Assembly: GCF_029407905.1 (NCBI RefSeq)
Contig: NC_073637.1
Coordinates: 52,948,501-53,012,500, forward strand
Direction of reading: 5' to 3'
Source of the DNA: Bubalus kerabau
Lineage: Eukaryota > Chordata > Mammalia > Artiodactyla > Bovidae
Length of the DNA stretch: 64,000 bases
The position numbers and the translations under genes were made by a program. Below the pieces are notes generated by a model that worked only from the letters and a program-made list of their open reading frames with translations, was not told the origin of the DNA and searched no databases. Positions 21,718-33,355 of the stretch are shown one piece after another (the stretch's first letter is position 1; each line of letters begins with the position of its first letter).

Positions 21718-22940
21718 GAAGTACCACATGAACCATGAACTACCAGATGTGTAAGCTGGATTTAGAAAAGACAGAGGAATCAGAGGTCAAACTGTCAAAA
21801 TCCGCTGGACCATCAAAAAAGCAAAAGAGTTCCAGAAAACATCTATTTCTGCTTTATTGACTATGCCAAAGCCTTTGACTATGTGGATCACAATAAACTG
21901 TAGAAAATTCTGAAAGAGATGGGAATACCACACCACCTGAACTGCCTCTTGATAAATCTGTATGTAGGTCAGGAAGCAACAGTTAGAACTGGACATGGAA
22001 CAACAGACTGGCTCCAAATAGGAAAAGAAGTACGTCAAGGCTTTATATTGTCACCCTGCTTATTAAACTTATATGCAGAGTACATCATGAGAAACACTGG
22101 GCTGGATGAAGAACAAGCTGGAATCAAGATTGCTGGGAGAAATATCAATAACCTCAGATATGCAGATGACACCACCCTTATGGCAAAAAGTGAAGAAGAA
22201 CTAAAGAGCCTCTTGATGAAAGTGAAAGAGGAGAGTGGAAAAGTTGGCTTAAAACTCAACATTCAGAAAACTAAGATCATGGCATCCAGTCCCACCACTT
22301 CATGGCAAATAGATGGGGAAAAAGTAGAAACAGTGGCAGACTTTATGTTTTGGGGCTCCAAAATCACTGCAGATGGTGACTGCAGCCATGAAATTAAAAG
22401 ATGCTTACTCCTTGGAAGGAAAGTTATGACCAACCTAGAGAGCATAATAAAAAGCAGAGACATTACTTTGCCAACAAAGGTCTATCTAATCAAGGCTATT
22501 GTTTTTCCAGTAGTTATGTATGGATGTGAGAGTTGGATAAGGAAAGCTGAGTGCCTAGGAATTGATGCTTTTGAAGTGTGGTGTTGGAGAAGACTCTTGA
22601 GAGTCCCTTGGACTGCAAGGAGATCCAACCAGTCCATCCTAAAGGAAATCAGTCTTGGGTGTTCATTGGAAGGACTGATGTTGAAGCTGAAACTCCAATA
22701 CTTTGGCTACCTAATGCAAAGTACTGACTCATTTGAAAAGCCCCTGATGCTGGAAAAGATTGAAGGCGGAAGGAAAAGGGAATGACAGAGGATGAGATGG
22801 CTGGATGGCATCACCGACTCGATGGACATGGGTTTGGGTGGACTCCAGGAGTTGGTGATGAACAGGGGAGCCTGGCATACTGCACTCAATGGAGTCGCAG
22901 ACAGTTGGACATGACTGAGCGACTGAACTGAACTGAACTG
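21718..22940 (+). mobile_element. BovB LINE with 16-bp target-site duplication
   Basis: A 1.2 kb copy from the RT region (NHELPDV) to the tail. The duplication aagaaaggcaatttat at 21702-21717 and aagaaaagcaatttat at 22941-22956 differs at one base. C-terminal motif is of the GCSLEGLMLKLK type. It holds the longest uninterrupted BovB reading frame of the window. Confidence 0.95.
21919..22785 (+). pseudogene. BovB ORF2 RT to C-terminus, 288 codons open
   Basis: The frame runs from MGIPHHLNCLL through the RT palm (NLRYADDTTLM, YADD at 22159-22170), thumb-like segment and the C-terminal block. It is bounded upstream by TAG at 21901-21903, where other copies have TGG (KLWKIL), and downstream by TGA at 22783-22785, where the family has CGA. 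The upstream catalytic Asp motif DYAKAFD is in the sequence before the stop. Internally no frameshift disturbs it. The methionine at the start is not the natural initiation site. Confidence 0.88.
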
Positions 22941-22956
22941 AAGAAAAGCAATTTAT

Positions 22957-24785
22957 AGAAAATAGAATATATATGGTCAATCAAATTGCAATAACTCCAA
23001 ATGTGTTTTTCCAGGTAAGCAAATTGATACAGCAGAGGTCAAGGGGTTGGGGAATGGGATGAAATTGCTGAAACTATTCACTGTATATATTATACCACAT
23101 AGCAAAATGTATTTCAAAAACAGATTATAAATTAAACCCTAGATACTATAATATGATTAGAAGAGGCATGGATGTTTTCTTCAGGAACTTACAAATCTTT
23201 TGGGAATAAAGGAAATTATACAATTGAAAACAAACTAATAACAAAAATCACCATTCTTATACCTTTAGTATTTTCATTAAGGCCTCAAGTAATAGTATGT
23301 GCCTTACTAATTATTTTTTGATTGATTTGATTAACCCTAGAATTTACTTTCCATAAAGGTTAAATCAAAATGGCAAAAGTTTAATGATAATTTTGTTTAA
23401 TTCCAGAGAATTTTTGCATAATTTAATATATTATTATATGATTTTATATGTAAAATTCTTGCTTTACTATAAGATATGGAGTATTTTCATTACTTAGTTG
23501 TTAGAGAGATTACAGTTTGAGTGGGTTAAAATAGGTTTTATTGCCTTTCATTTCATCATTAAAATGTAAATCACTGTGTCTCTAGTATATCATACTTGAT
23601 AAAATTTTTATGAGTGCTTCCAATTTTAACCTAAGTTAAAATATTTAAATGTTATATCCCATAGTAAATCTATAGCTTCATGAGCATTGCAATGTCTTTA
23701 TTTTTGAACTAGAACTGAATCCACTCTCTTTGTATTACATCCAAACAAATGATTATGACAAGGATATTACTCATATATTATAATTTTTTAACTGCACACA
23801 CAATAGTGTTAAGAAGTTAAAATATTCTTCTGATAACCTCTAGTTCTTTAATTAAAAGGTCAGTTTTTTTCAGTTTCATTTATTAAAACGAGCACATTTA
23901 ACAACTATAATGGGTCAAGCATTAGCACCTATTATGAAAGACAACTGATTATTCAATAAGGAAGTCTATATTAAAACATATTCTAAGCAAATAACTTAAT
24001 AGCACTTTTCTTTAAATTACTATCTCTTCTTCAACAATTTCACACTATGAGGCAACTGAAATAAAGTTATTAAGGTCAGTATATTGAGAAGTCCATGAGT
24101 AATTTATTTTTTTCTTTGTTTCACTGGAAGATTTAGATTAAACAATATATGATGCTGTAGCTGATTTTTTAGTTCTTTATGCATTTGAAAATTCATTTTA
24201 GGTAAAAATGAGTGGGGCAGCATGTGTTGGTTCTTTATACCAGGGGATATTGTGTAAGCTGCTTATCTTTAAAAAATTCAGTAAGCATTACACACAGCAG
24301 GGTCATCATGTGAATACAGAGGAGATGGAAGGGGCAAGAGATAAAAATAACAACTATATTTCATGACATCATGTGATAAACAATAGAAACAATTCAACCA
24401 GTGGGAAGTGGGCTCTCAATTTTGGTGTGGTACCTTAGCAGTAAGTTAGTCCCAAGGAACATAAACACCTGATCTTATGATGCACCATTGTAGAACAGGC
24501 TCAACTCCTGATACTGTGTCAGGAAAAACACCATTAAAGCAAAGAAATCCAGAGAGGTTAAAATATTCAACCTGCTTAATCAGATGATGCTATGAGTACA
24601 TACTTGACTTCCCTGGTTTCCAGTAAGAAGTAAGTGGGAACTAACTTGGCAGCATACAAGTCCTAGTCTAAGAAGCACCTCCCCCATCATTACTACATTC
24701 CTCACTAGCCAGATATTCAACCAGAACACAATACCTTGGGAACCAGGGCAAAATAATTAAGGTATAGGCAGTTAGTTTGCTAATG
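22957..24785. other. Unassigned AT-rich DNA
   Basis: About 1.8 kb without a recognisable element. The part 24400-24760 is slightly less AT-rich but has no frame or motif. Confidence 0.5.
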
Positions 24786-24788
24786 TGC

Positions 24789-24873
24789 TTTTTTTTTTTT
24801 TTTTCATTTTACTGCCCCAAAATATCTTATTCCTCAAAAGTCCAGCAAAGAAAAAAAAAAAAAAAAAAAAAAA
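24789..24873. repeat. Facing T and A homopolymers
   Basis: A T run of 16 (24789-24804) and an A run of 23 (24851-24873) face each other across 46 bp and can pair as a long AT hairpin. Both are likely to be length-variable. Confidence 0.8.
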
Positions 24874-24897
24874 GGTTGCTTAATTTGATCACTCCTA

Positions 24898-25018
24898 ATA
24901 GCAACCCACTCCAGTGTTCTTGCCTGGAGAATCCCAGGGACGGGGGAGCCTGGTGGGTTTCTGTCTATGGGGTCGCACAGAGTCGGACACCACTAAAGCG
25001 ACTTTGCAGCAGCAGCAA
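24898..25018 (+). mobile_element. BovA2 right monomer, 5' truncated
   Basis: Only the second BovA unit is present, from 'gcaacccactccagtgttct' to 'acaccactaaagcgac' with a short AGC tail. No clear duplication. Confidence 0.9.
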
Positions 25019-25222
25019 TGTTAGACCAAAGGGAAATGGGAATTGCTGGTAAAATCCCTACTCCCTTCCCCAGATTTCTGAGCTCACTCAGAGGCCATCT
25101 GAAATAGAAAAGCTGAACAAGTAACTCAGGTTCAAACAAAGCTCTGTGTGAGCCTGACTTCACCCTCGAGTATGTCTAACTTTTAAACTTGCACTAGTTG
25201 ATGCTACGCTATTTATCGAATG

Positions 25223-25434
25223 GATGTGTTAGTCACTTAGTTGTGTCTGACTCTTTGCGACCCCATGGGCTGTAGCCCACCAGGTTCCTCTGTCCATAGG
25301 ATTCTTCAGGCAAGAATACTGGAGTGGGTTGCCATTCCCTTCTCCATGAAGTCTTTCCCACCCAGAAATTGAACCCATTTCTCCTGCACTGTAGACAGAT
25401 TCTTTACCCTCAGAGCTATCAGGGAAGCCCATTG
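25223..25434 (-). mobile_element. Bov-tA SINE, antisense
   Basis: Plus strand reads 'gtgttagtcacttagttg' through the reversed tRNA head 'tttaccctcagagctatcag'. The flanks atcgaatg (25215-25222) and attgaatg (25435-25442) form a short decayed duplication. Confidence 0.92.
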
Positions 25435-25442
25435 ATTGAATG

Positions 25443-27515
25443 TGGCTTGATTTTCTCTTACCAGCGAGTTACTGAAAGATTTACTAGAGATTCTTACTGC
25501 CAAGATAATTGGAAGGGGAATATATACATATGCCTCGGTTTTATCTAATTCCTTCCCCTTGCAACAATCTGCCATCTGACTATGATAAGTGGACATCAAA
25601 TAAATTTCCATTTTTTTTCATAGTCAATAGCTAAAATCATGACAAAGCTTTATTTTACTCTAGTAAAATCAAGATAGCCATGGAAACATTTCCTACAATC
25701 TACTATAAGAAAACACAAGAAAGAAGAAAGAGATTGTGATCTCATGCTTTCATTTTGCTACTGGAATTAATGCATGGAGTTGGCTGCCAATGAATATAAC
25801 TGCCATTAGTAGCTATTAGAAATTTTTTTCTCTGCAAAATATTCTATGGAGGAACTACATAAGTTAGAAGGCATACAATGAATAGCACAAAGTAATTTGG
25901 GGAATTTTGATTAGTGAATTGGGAAAGGGAGAATTTGGAATTAATTATTAATGAAGAAAACTTAATATAATATTCAAAAATGATTGAAACTCTGATGATA
26001 AAACAATCTTTTCAATTTTTTCCAGACCCTTGACTGGCCTTTCTAATTTACACAAAAACCCCAAGCTCTCAAAGCTGACCCAAGCAGAATAGGCATACGC
26101 TTATCATTACTACTAAGAACTTCCTATAATTTTTTTTGGCCTTCAAGGTTTGCAAATATATATAATCAGTAATCCTTATAGAAAAGTTGTAAAGCAATAT
26201 GGAAAGTAATTAAATAGATTTACTGTGAGTTACCAAGATATTTGAATATCACAAAAGCAGAAAGTGTCTATATTGATTCCAAATTTATATCTGGCCATGA
26301 GATTTTTAAACCTCTTTCTAAAACAAATCAAGGATCTCTGAATTGAGCTAAATGCATATTTTGTGACCCCAAAGAGGTCCTAGTGAATTCTGAGTAAGGG
26401 TCTTCAGATCAAAGTTTTCTGTTAAGAAAAGAATTTCAGAAAAGAAAAAAGTTGTTTGAAAACCCTGTATTGTGAAAATATAACTGCAAGACCTAGATGC
26501 TTTGTTGGAGGAATAAAGCAAAGAAAAAAAGAGCTGGATCATGAATATATGTTCATTTTAAAAAGTATTGCCTGAGAAACATTAAATATTAATTCTAGAT
26601 TTCAAACTAAAAATGTGCCTACACTATTCAGTCAGATACCAAAATGAGACCTTGAAAAAATTAAATATTTATATATATATATATATAAATAAAAGTGTTC
26701 ATAAAAGAATTTAAAGTTTATCCCTGAATCTGCCATTTGAACACTACAACACCAGAATGTTGTCAACATGGCATAAATTTACATCCTTGAAAGGAATCAT
26801 GACTTGAAAAAACACAAGAAATTCTTTGGTAATAGAACAATTCAGCACAGATAAAGTTTTTCTGTGCTATTGTTATTGTTAATTTAAAAACCTCTAAAAC
26901 ATTTATAAGGGATTTTAAATTATGATTCATAATAATTTATTTATTCATTCAACTATAATTTATTAAGAATTCTACAAGCTAGCAATCCAAAAGCTAGAAG
27001 AAATAAAGTTCCTGTCTTTTTAAAGTTTGAATTCTAGTTGGGATAAAACAGAAATAGAGAAAAAAAAATTAGTGCTTAAGAACATGTTAGTGAGAAATTA
27101 CATGAAGAAAGTAAATAAAATTATATGAGAGGAAGTTTCTTGTATAGGCTACTTTAGAAATCATCTAAATGTGCTTTCCATGGCAGGGATGGTGTGAAAT
27201 ATACAGACGCTATAACAAAAATAAATTTGATTGGAAATTTTAAGAGCAATTTCAGTGAAGTACTGCATTTACAGCATTGATATAATTGTTCAAGTTAGCC
27301 TAGACTTCAGAGTACAAAAAGGTAAGTTTTTTTTTTTCTTGTTATATAACTTAAGTTATAATTGGAACTTTACTGAACTAAGAGTAAGAAGATCTATGTT
27401 CTAGTTATTAACTTATTATTCATTATCTCTTAATGAATTAATTTTTCATTTATTCAGTATAAATTTATTAAATGCTCTCTAAGTACCATAAAGCTTTGAA
27501 TGGAAATACTGTGTG
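25443..27515. other. Unassigned AT-rich DNA
   Basis: About 2 kb with no recognised element apart from an uninterrupted (TA)n run near 26668-26688 and a T run near 27328. Confidence 0.5.
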
Positions 27516-27518
27516 TAA

Positions 27519-27655
27519 AGGAAGATCCCCTGGAGGAGAGCATGGCAACCCACTCCATTCTTCTTGCCTGGAGGATCCCATGGACAGAAGAGCATGGCAG
27601 GCTGCAGTCCGAGCATCACAAAGAGTCGAACACAACTGAAGCAACTTAGCACAAG
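27519..27655 (+). mobile_element. Bov-tA SINE, head truncated
   Basis: Only the BovA body is present, from 'ggaagatcccctggaggag' to 'acacaactgaagcaac'. It abuts L2-like sequence on the right. Confidence 0.87.
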
Positions 27656-27664
27656 CACATAAAG

Positions 27665-27800
27665 TCTTTATCTTTTTAATTTCCTTATAGAACTTATAAC
27701 AATTTAGATTAGAAATCAAGGACTACATCTGTGATTTTGCCCAATATATAACTAACATTGTCATATGGTAGATACTTGGTAAATATTTACAAAAATAATA
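27665..27800 (+). mobile_element. L2 LINE 3' end
   Basis: Blocks 'gaacttataacaatttagat' and 'catatggtagatacttggta' followed by 'aatatttac' correspond to the last ~130 bp of L2 with its 'cacatagtaggtgctcaataaa' terminal block. It runs into a purine-rich tail. Confidence 0.6.
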
Positions 27801-27965
27801 ATGAAAGAAGGAGGGAGGGAAGGAGAGAAGAAAAAAGGAAAGGAAGAAAAGAAGGCAGGACAAGAGGGAAAGAGGAAGGATGAAAAGAAGGCTAGAGATA
27901 AAGGAAGGCAAAGAATGAAGAAAGAAAGGGAGGGAGGGGAACTGGGAGGTAAGACAGACAGAAGG
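27797..27965. repeat. Polypurine tract, about 170 bp
   Basis: Almost entirely A and G on the plus strand, built of irregular GAAAG, GGAGG and GGAAGG units with very few pyrimidines. It starts at the tail of an L2 copy. Confidence 0.92.
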
Positions 27966-28225
27966 AATTTAACAAATATTTATGGAGTGTCTACTGTTAG
28001 TGATTCAGTGAGAAAGAATCCACCTGCCAGTGCAGGAGATGCAGAAGACGTGGGTTTTATTCCTGGGTCAGGAAGATCCCCTGGAATAGGAAATGGCAAT
28101 CCATTTTAATATTCTTGCCTGGAAAATTCCATGGACAGAGGACCTAGTGGGCAGCAGCCCATGGGGTCACAAAGAGCTGGACACAACTGAGCAATAGCAT
28201 GCACACGCTATTTGTCTAACCCTGT
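27960..28225 (-). mobile_element. Possible antisense L2 tip, split by a Bov-tA
   Basis: The stretch 'acaaatatttatggagtgtc' before the SINE and 'tatttgtctaaccctg' after it fit a reversed L2 terminus. Assignment rests on few bases. Confidence 0.33.
27998..28202 (+). mobile_element. Bov-tA SINE
   Basis: tRNA head ('tgattcagtgagaaagaatc', B box gttttattcc) and complete BovA body to 'ggacacaactgagcaatagc'. Confidence 0.9.
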
Positions 28226-28610
28226 CAGAGAAACTGTTTCTGTGATCAAAACAAAAAACAACAAAAACCTGACCAGTTTAATGAAAGTAAATGGACATTT
28301 AAGGAGTTGAATACCTATTGGTATGAAGGAGAAAAACACAAATGAGAGCCAATAATCCAGTTTAGGAAAAGAATCAGAGAATCAGAGATGGGAGAGGTAA
28401 TGCTGGATTCTGTCACAACTGCATGTTTTTACACAAGTTGTAAGTCTTTTACATGAAGGTATAAGAAGTTATATGCCAAGTTATAAAACTTTTTGACGAA
28501 GCTGAAGCGAACATTTCTAATTGCCTACTAGATCTTCACTAGGGTCCATTCCATAATAATATAAAGTCAATGTGTCCAAATTGATTTCCTCATTTCCTAT
28601 TCTCTATATC
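28226..28610. other. Unassigned DNA
   Basis: No recognised element. Confidence 0.5.
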
Positions 28611-28611
28611 A

Positions 28612-28816
28612 CAGGTCCCCAACCCCTGGGCCTCGGACTGGTACTAGTCTATGGCCTGTTAGGAACTCGGCCACGCAGCAGGAGGTGACCAGCAGGTGGC
28701 TGAGCTCTCCATCACCTGCATTACTACCTGAACCACACACCGCAAACTGGTTCATGGAAAAACTGTCTCCCACAAAACCAGTCCCTGGCACCAAAAAAGG
28801 TTGGAGACCGCTTCTC
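28612..28816. mobile_element. Non-autonomous hAT DNA transposon, MER1-like
   Basis: Ends pair as terminal inverted repeats: left 'ggtccccaaccc', right 'ggttggagacc'. Inner blocks 'ggcctgttaggaactcgg', 'gcagcaggaggtga' and 'aaaaccagtccctggcacc' are those of the Charlie-related MER1 group. The 8-bp flanks ctatatca and ctagatca fit a hAT duplication with one change. It is an internally deleted copy of about 205 bp and notably richer in G and C than its surroundings. The exact subfamily is uncertain. Confidence 0.72.
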
Positions 28817-28819
28817 TAG

Positions 28820-29099
28820 ATCACGATTTCTTCTTTTATGAATCATGTGATCATTCATCCCATGAATCCCTTGAAAATGAGAGAGCCTTCCTCTCCCTTA
28901 TCCATTCTATTCAAGGGGTTTCTAAATGGTATCCATTTTTCTTCCTAAATATGTCACAAATCCTTTCTATTCTTTCATTTTTGCTCTACTTTGGTTCAGA
29001 CCCACTTTATTCCTTTGCTAATTATGAGAACTTAACTAGGATTCCCTACTCCTGTTATTGGGGCTTTCATCCTACAGCATAATATGAAATTTTGAACAT
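28820..29099. other. Unassigned DNA before an L2 copy
   Basis: Contains a 93-codon frame (28801-29082) without any recognisable motif; it may be further diverged L2, but I cannot show it. Confidence 0.4.
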
Positions 29100-29600
29100 C
29101 TAGATACAAGGGTGTCATCTCCTTGACTGAAATACTTTAGTGACTCTCCTTTAATAAAGATAAACTTAGCATAAATGAAATTTCCTTCATGATTTGATCC
29201 ATAAATACCTTTCCTACCTCACATTTCCAATGCTCCAGTCATACACAAGTGCTTGAATTTCCCAAGTATATCCTCTTTTTGTCATTTCCATAATTGTGCA
29301 TGTGGTGTTTATTCTTTCTGAGATGCCTATATCTCTTTGTGAATCTAACTTCTCATCTTTCGCTTTTCCCAAACTCCTCTTGGATAATATTACTCAGTCT
29401 AAGAATCCATGTTTATCTCTCCATAGAGCTTTTAACACAATTCTGTGTGGTGGGTAAACCATTTTGTCTTCTCTAATTAATTCTGAACGCTTAGGGAACA
29501 ATAAATCTTGTCTGATTCACTTATGACCATAAGTGGTACATAGTAACCCTAACAAATACTGAATAAATCAGTGTAGAAATTAATAAATAAAGCATAAACA
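29100..29600 (+). mobile_element. L2 LINE 3' end, about 500 bp
   Basis: Follows the L2 order: 'tgactctcctttaataaaga', 'ttcatgatttgatccat', 'caatgctccagtcat', 'cctcttggataatattactc', 'catagagcttttaacac', then 'gtggtacatagtaacc' and 'aaatactgaataaatca' at the tip. Ancient and diverged but long enough to be convincing. Confidence 0.65.
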
Positions 29601-31480
29601 GTTCTTTATCTCATTCATAACATGTTTTCAGTAGATATGTTTATTACTAAGTTACTTTCCAATGATCAAACTTCCTATCTTTATTTAAAAAGAAAAAAAA
29701 AATATATGCCAGAATCTTATATCTAAGAGGGAATTCATTGTTACTGTTTCTACAGAGAACATGTGTGCATACATGATCACCTGCCTATAGATTTATTATT
29801 TGTGATATTTAGCTTTCTTATTAAGATAAATCAGGATTAAAAAAGAAAGATATGGAAATATAAAGTTGTACTGCTAATGCAAATTAGCATGCCAATGAAT
29901 GGTTACCTCTGACTACTAGAATTTTAAAAATTCCAATATATGTGAATAAAACATTTTAAATAATGTTTAAAGCATTTAAACTAAAATTTTTCTTCTTGCC
30001 ATTTTCTTTTCTTAAGAGAAATCAAAAGTTTATTGTAAGTTTTGAACAAGTAAATGTCACGTATCATTTACCATCGAGAATATGCATCATTTACCATTCG
30101 GCATATACATGTACAATGGAAATTTAGTTAGGGCAGATTTTTAGAAAATAATGAATGTTAACATCAGCAAGACAAATCTATCAGTACAAATCAGCATCTT
30201 TTTTAAAAGGAAAAATAAATAAATAAACAGTCCTAAAAAGAAAACAACAGCATCAATGACAACAAAATTCTGGGACTGACAGTTTAAATCTAGTAATACT
30301 CTTTAAATCTTGATTAATTAAAAAATTATAAAAATAATTCAGGAGATGCTATTGGTACATAAGCTAGAACTAAACATTGGGTAAGACAAACTATTCTATT
30401 ATGAAACATGATCAATGAGGACAAAATAAACAGCACTCTGTATATAAACCCTAATTATGAGAGGAAAAAATTCTCAGACACAGTGTAGCAAACAGATGCA
30501 TCTTTATGAAGGGAAATATGAGACATCTTCACATCAGTAATCACTGCCTACTCCCTTGGTGCCCCAAGGTTGAATCTGTGAACATGCTGCTGGGAAAAGG
30601 AAACCAATTATATATTTAAAACCTGAATTTAATACTTCAGTGTTTCTGTTTGGCCTTGTAACTTTATTAATAACACTTGATAGACAATATTAGAAACTTT
30701 TTCTCAATGCTCTTACTAAGGCTTATATCATATTGTAGTGAAATTGCTCATTTTCCTATCGTTCTCCATCTTTTACAATGTTAAGTTTCTGAGCATAGAG
30801 AGGTTTTTTTGGTTGTTGTTTGTTTGTTTTGTTTTTTAGCATCTGTAATATCTAGAATTGCCCAAATTCATAGTACATGTTCATGATCTTCCATTCCTGT
30901 TGAATACAGTACCAGTGCTTTTAGCCAAAGACCACTAGGAACATACCCAGAGTTAAACAACTTGTTTTATGACTCATGGTAGCCAGGACAAACACCCCTC
31001 AAAATGGAATAACAAGGCATCTCAGTAAGAGGGTCTTATAAAAGAAATGGATTATAGGATTTGATCCTGTATTAGGTAGCTTTGGGACAAGTCTAAGGAA
31101 GAAAGGTTTTGTTCTATGTTTGATGCAATCAGGAAGTAGGGATAATGTTGTGATTGAGCATTTTAATACAATTTTTCTAAGTGAAGGGAAGGCTAAACAG
31201 AGGCCAAATCTGTAATCCATAAAGCAGTTGCAGTGAACTTCTCAGCCCAGCTTAACCCCCAGCTAAACACCTGGACATGACAAACTTAAGCAAGACTTAT
31301 AGAAGAACCATCCAGTCAACCCACAGATTTGAGAGAAAATAAAATGATTGTTCTTTGTGATTACTGTTATGTAGCAATAAATATTTGTACTATTCTAGAA
31401 TAAAAGTTCATAAAATACTTTAGTAGGAGTCTAGTCAACCAAAAGGAAGTTATATTACCTGAAAGTTAGAATGATGAAAA
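29601..31480. other. Unassigned AT-rich DNA
   Basis: Holds a small tandem duplication (30063-30085 and 30086-30108, both starting atcatttaccat) and a GT/T-rich run near 30806-30836. No element or gene recognised. Confidence 0.5.
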
Positions 31481-31484
31481 AGAC

Positions 31485-31710
31485 ATGCATGCAACTAAGT
31501 CACATCTGTCCTGTCCAACTTGTTACCATCCTATGGAATACAACCCACCAGGTTTCTTTGTCCATGGGATTCTGCAGGTAAGAATCCTGGAGTGGGTTGC
31601 CATGCCCTCCTCCAGGGGATCTTCAACAACCCAGGGATTGAACCCGTGACTCTTGTGTCTCCTGCATTAGCATGCAGGTTCTGTACCACTAGCACCACTT
31701 GGGAAGCTCC
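31485..31710 (-). mobile_element. Bov-tA SINE, antisense
   Basis: Plus strand runs from 'gcaactaagtcacatctgtc' through 'ggttctgtaccactagcac' to 'ttgggaagctcc', the reversed tRNA head. More diverged than its relatives. Confidence 0.88.
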
Positions 31711-32511
31711 CAAAAAGGATATAGAAAATTATATTACTTCTATTATGAATAATGAGTAATTACGCAAGTTCTCAACAGTTATTTTTCTGCTACTTAATTC
31801 TAAGGAATATTAAGCAGGAAAACTTAATGGATAACTTCAACTTCCATTTGTGCCCAAGAGATATTTTACAGCAAACATGGTAGAAATGTCCATCTGACTC
31901 TTCAATGTAATTCTCAATATGAGTATAATGTTAAATAAAAATAAAGAATTCTTAAAGAAACTAAGTAATGTGTATTGCATGAACAACCTTATGACCTAAC
32001 TTTACCTAAGAAAGCAGGGTAGAAGTCTTACATTCTACACTGGGAAGATGAATAACAGATCATTTGCAGCAATAGTTTTGGATGGAGATATCTGTATAGG
32101 TGACTGAAGGCAAGATAAGGTAATGATCATCCTATAACAGGTGATAGCTTTGACATTCGAATAGGAAGGTCAGAAAGGACTGGCAGCATTGTTCTTCAAC
32201 CAGAAAAAGCACCTCAACTTTCGAAAAAAGGTATACCTTCAAAGATACATGCAAATATAGCTAGAAATGTCCTTAAGAAGGCCATTTGGATATACCATGG
32301 CACTTAAGTTTTAGTTATTTAAAAAGCCAGAGTCCCAAATTATAGATATATTACAGACACTGTTTTTTCCCAGAATTGCATTTGGTTGGATTCTTCTTCA
32401 AAGACTGTGTTACAAATTTCACTCTAATTTGGTTACAGAGAAACTTCACATATAATTTTGTGGAAGATTCAATCTCAAGGAACATAATCTCCAGTGTACT
32501 ATTTAAGTGCT
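31711..32511. other. Unassigned DNA
   Basis: No recognised element or coding region. Confidence 0.5.
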
Positions 32512-33007
32512 CTATTCAGTTCAGTTCAGTTCAGCCGCTCAGTTGTGTTCAACTTTCTGCGACCCAATGGATTGCAGCATGCCAGGCTTTCCTGTCCATC
32601 ACCAACTCCCAGAGTTTACTCAAACTCATGTCCATTGAGTCGGTGATGCCATCCAGCCATCGTATCCTCCATCATCCCTTCTCCTCCAGCCTTCAATCTT
32701 TCCCAGCATCAGGGTCTTTTCAAATGAGTCAGCTCTTCACATCAAGTGGCCAAAGTACTGGAGTTTCAGCTTCAACATCAGTCCTTCCAAAGAATATTCA
32801 GGACTGATTTCCTTTAGGATGGACTGGTTGAATCTCCTTGCAATCCAAGGGACTCACAAGAGTCTTCTCCAACACCACAGTTCAAAAGCATCAATTATTC
32901 ACTGCTTGGCTTCCTTTATAGTCTGACTCTCACATCCATATATGACCACTGGAAAAACTATAGCCTTGACTAGACGAACCTTTGTTGGCAAAGTACTGTC
33001 TCTGCTT

Positions 33008-33117
33008 TTTTTTCTTTTTTAATTTTATTTTATTTTTAAACTTTACAATATTGTATTGGTTTTGCCAAATATCAAAATGAATCTGCCACAGGTATACATG
33101 TGTTCCCCATCCTGTCT
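33008..33117 (-). mobile_element. Young ruminant L1 3' tip inside BovB
   Basis: T-rich tail at the left, then reversed L1 3' sequence ending 'acatgtgttccccatc'. The 12-bp duplication ctgtctctgctt is perfect at 32996-33007 and 33118-33129 and consists of BovB sequence, so the L1 landed in an existing BovB. The insertion is extremely 5' truncated. Confidence 0.9.
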
Positions 33118-33355
33118 CTGTCTCTGCTTAAAACAACCATAGACAACCTATGCTGTCTAGGTTGGTCATAACTTTCCTTCCAAGGAGTAAGTGTCTTTTA
33201 ATTTCATGGCTGCAGTCAACATCTGCAGTGATTTTGGAGCCCCAAAACATAAAGTCTGCCACTGTTTTGGCTGTTTCCCCATGTATTTGCCATGAAATGA
33301 TGGCACCAGAAGCTATGATCTTAGTTTTCTGAATGTTGAGCTTTAAGACAACTTT

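Noticed and set aside
28801..29082. 93-codon frame as a gene
   Set aside because: Lies between a hAT remnant and an L2 end, begins inside the transposon edge and shows no motif.
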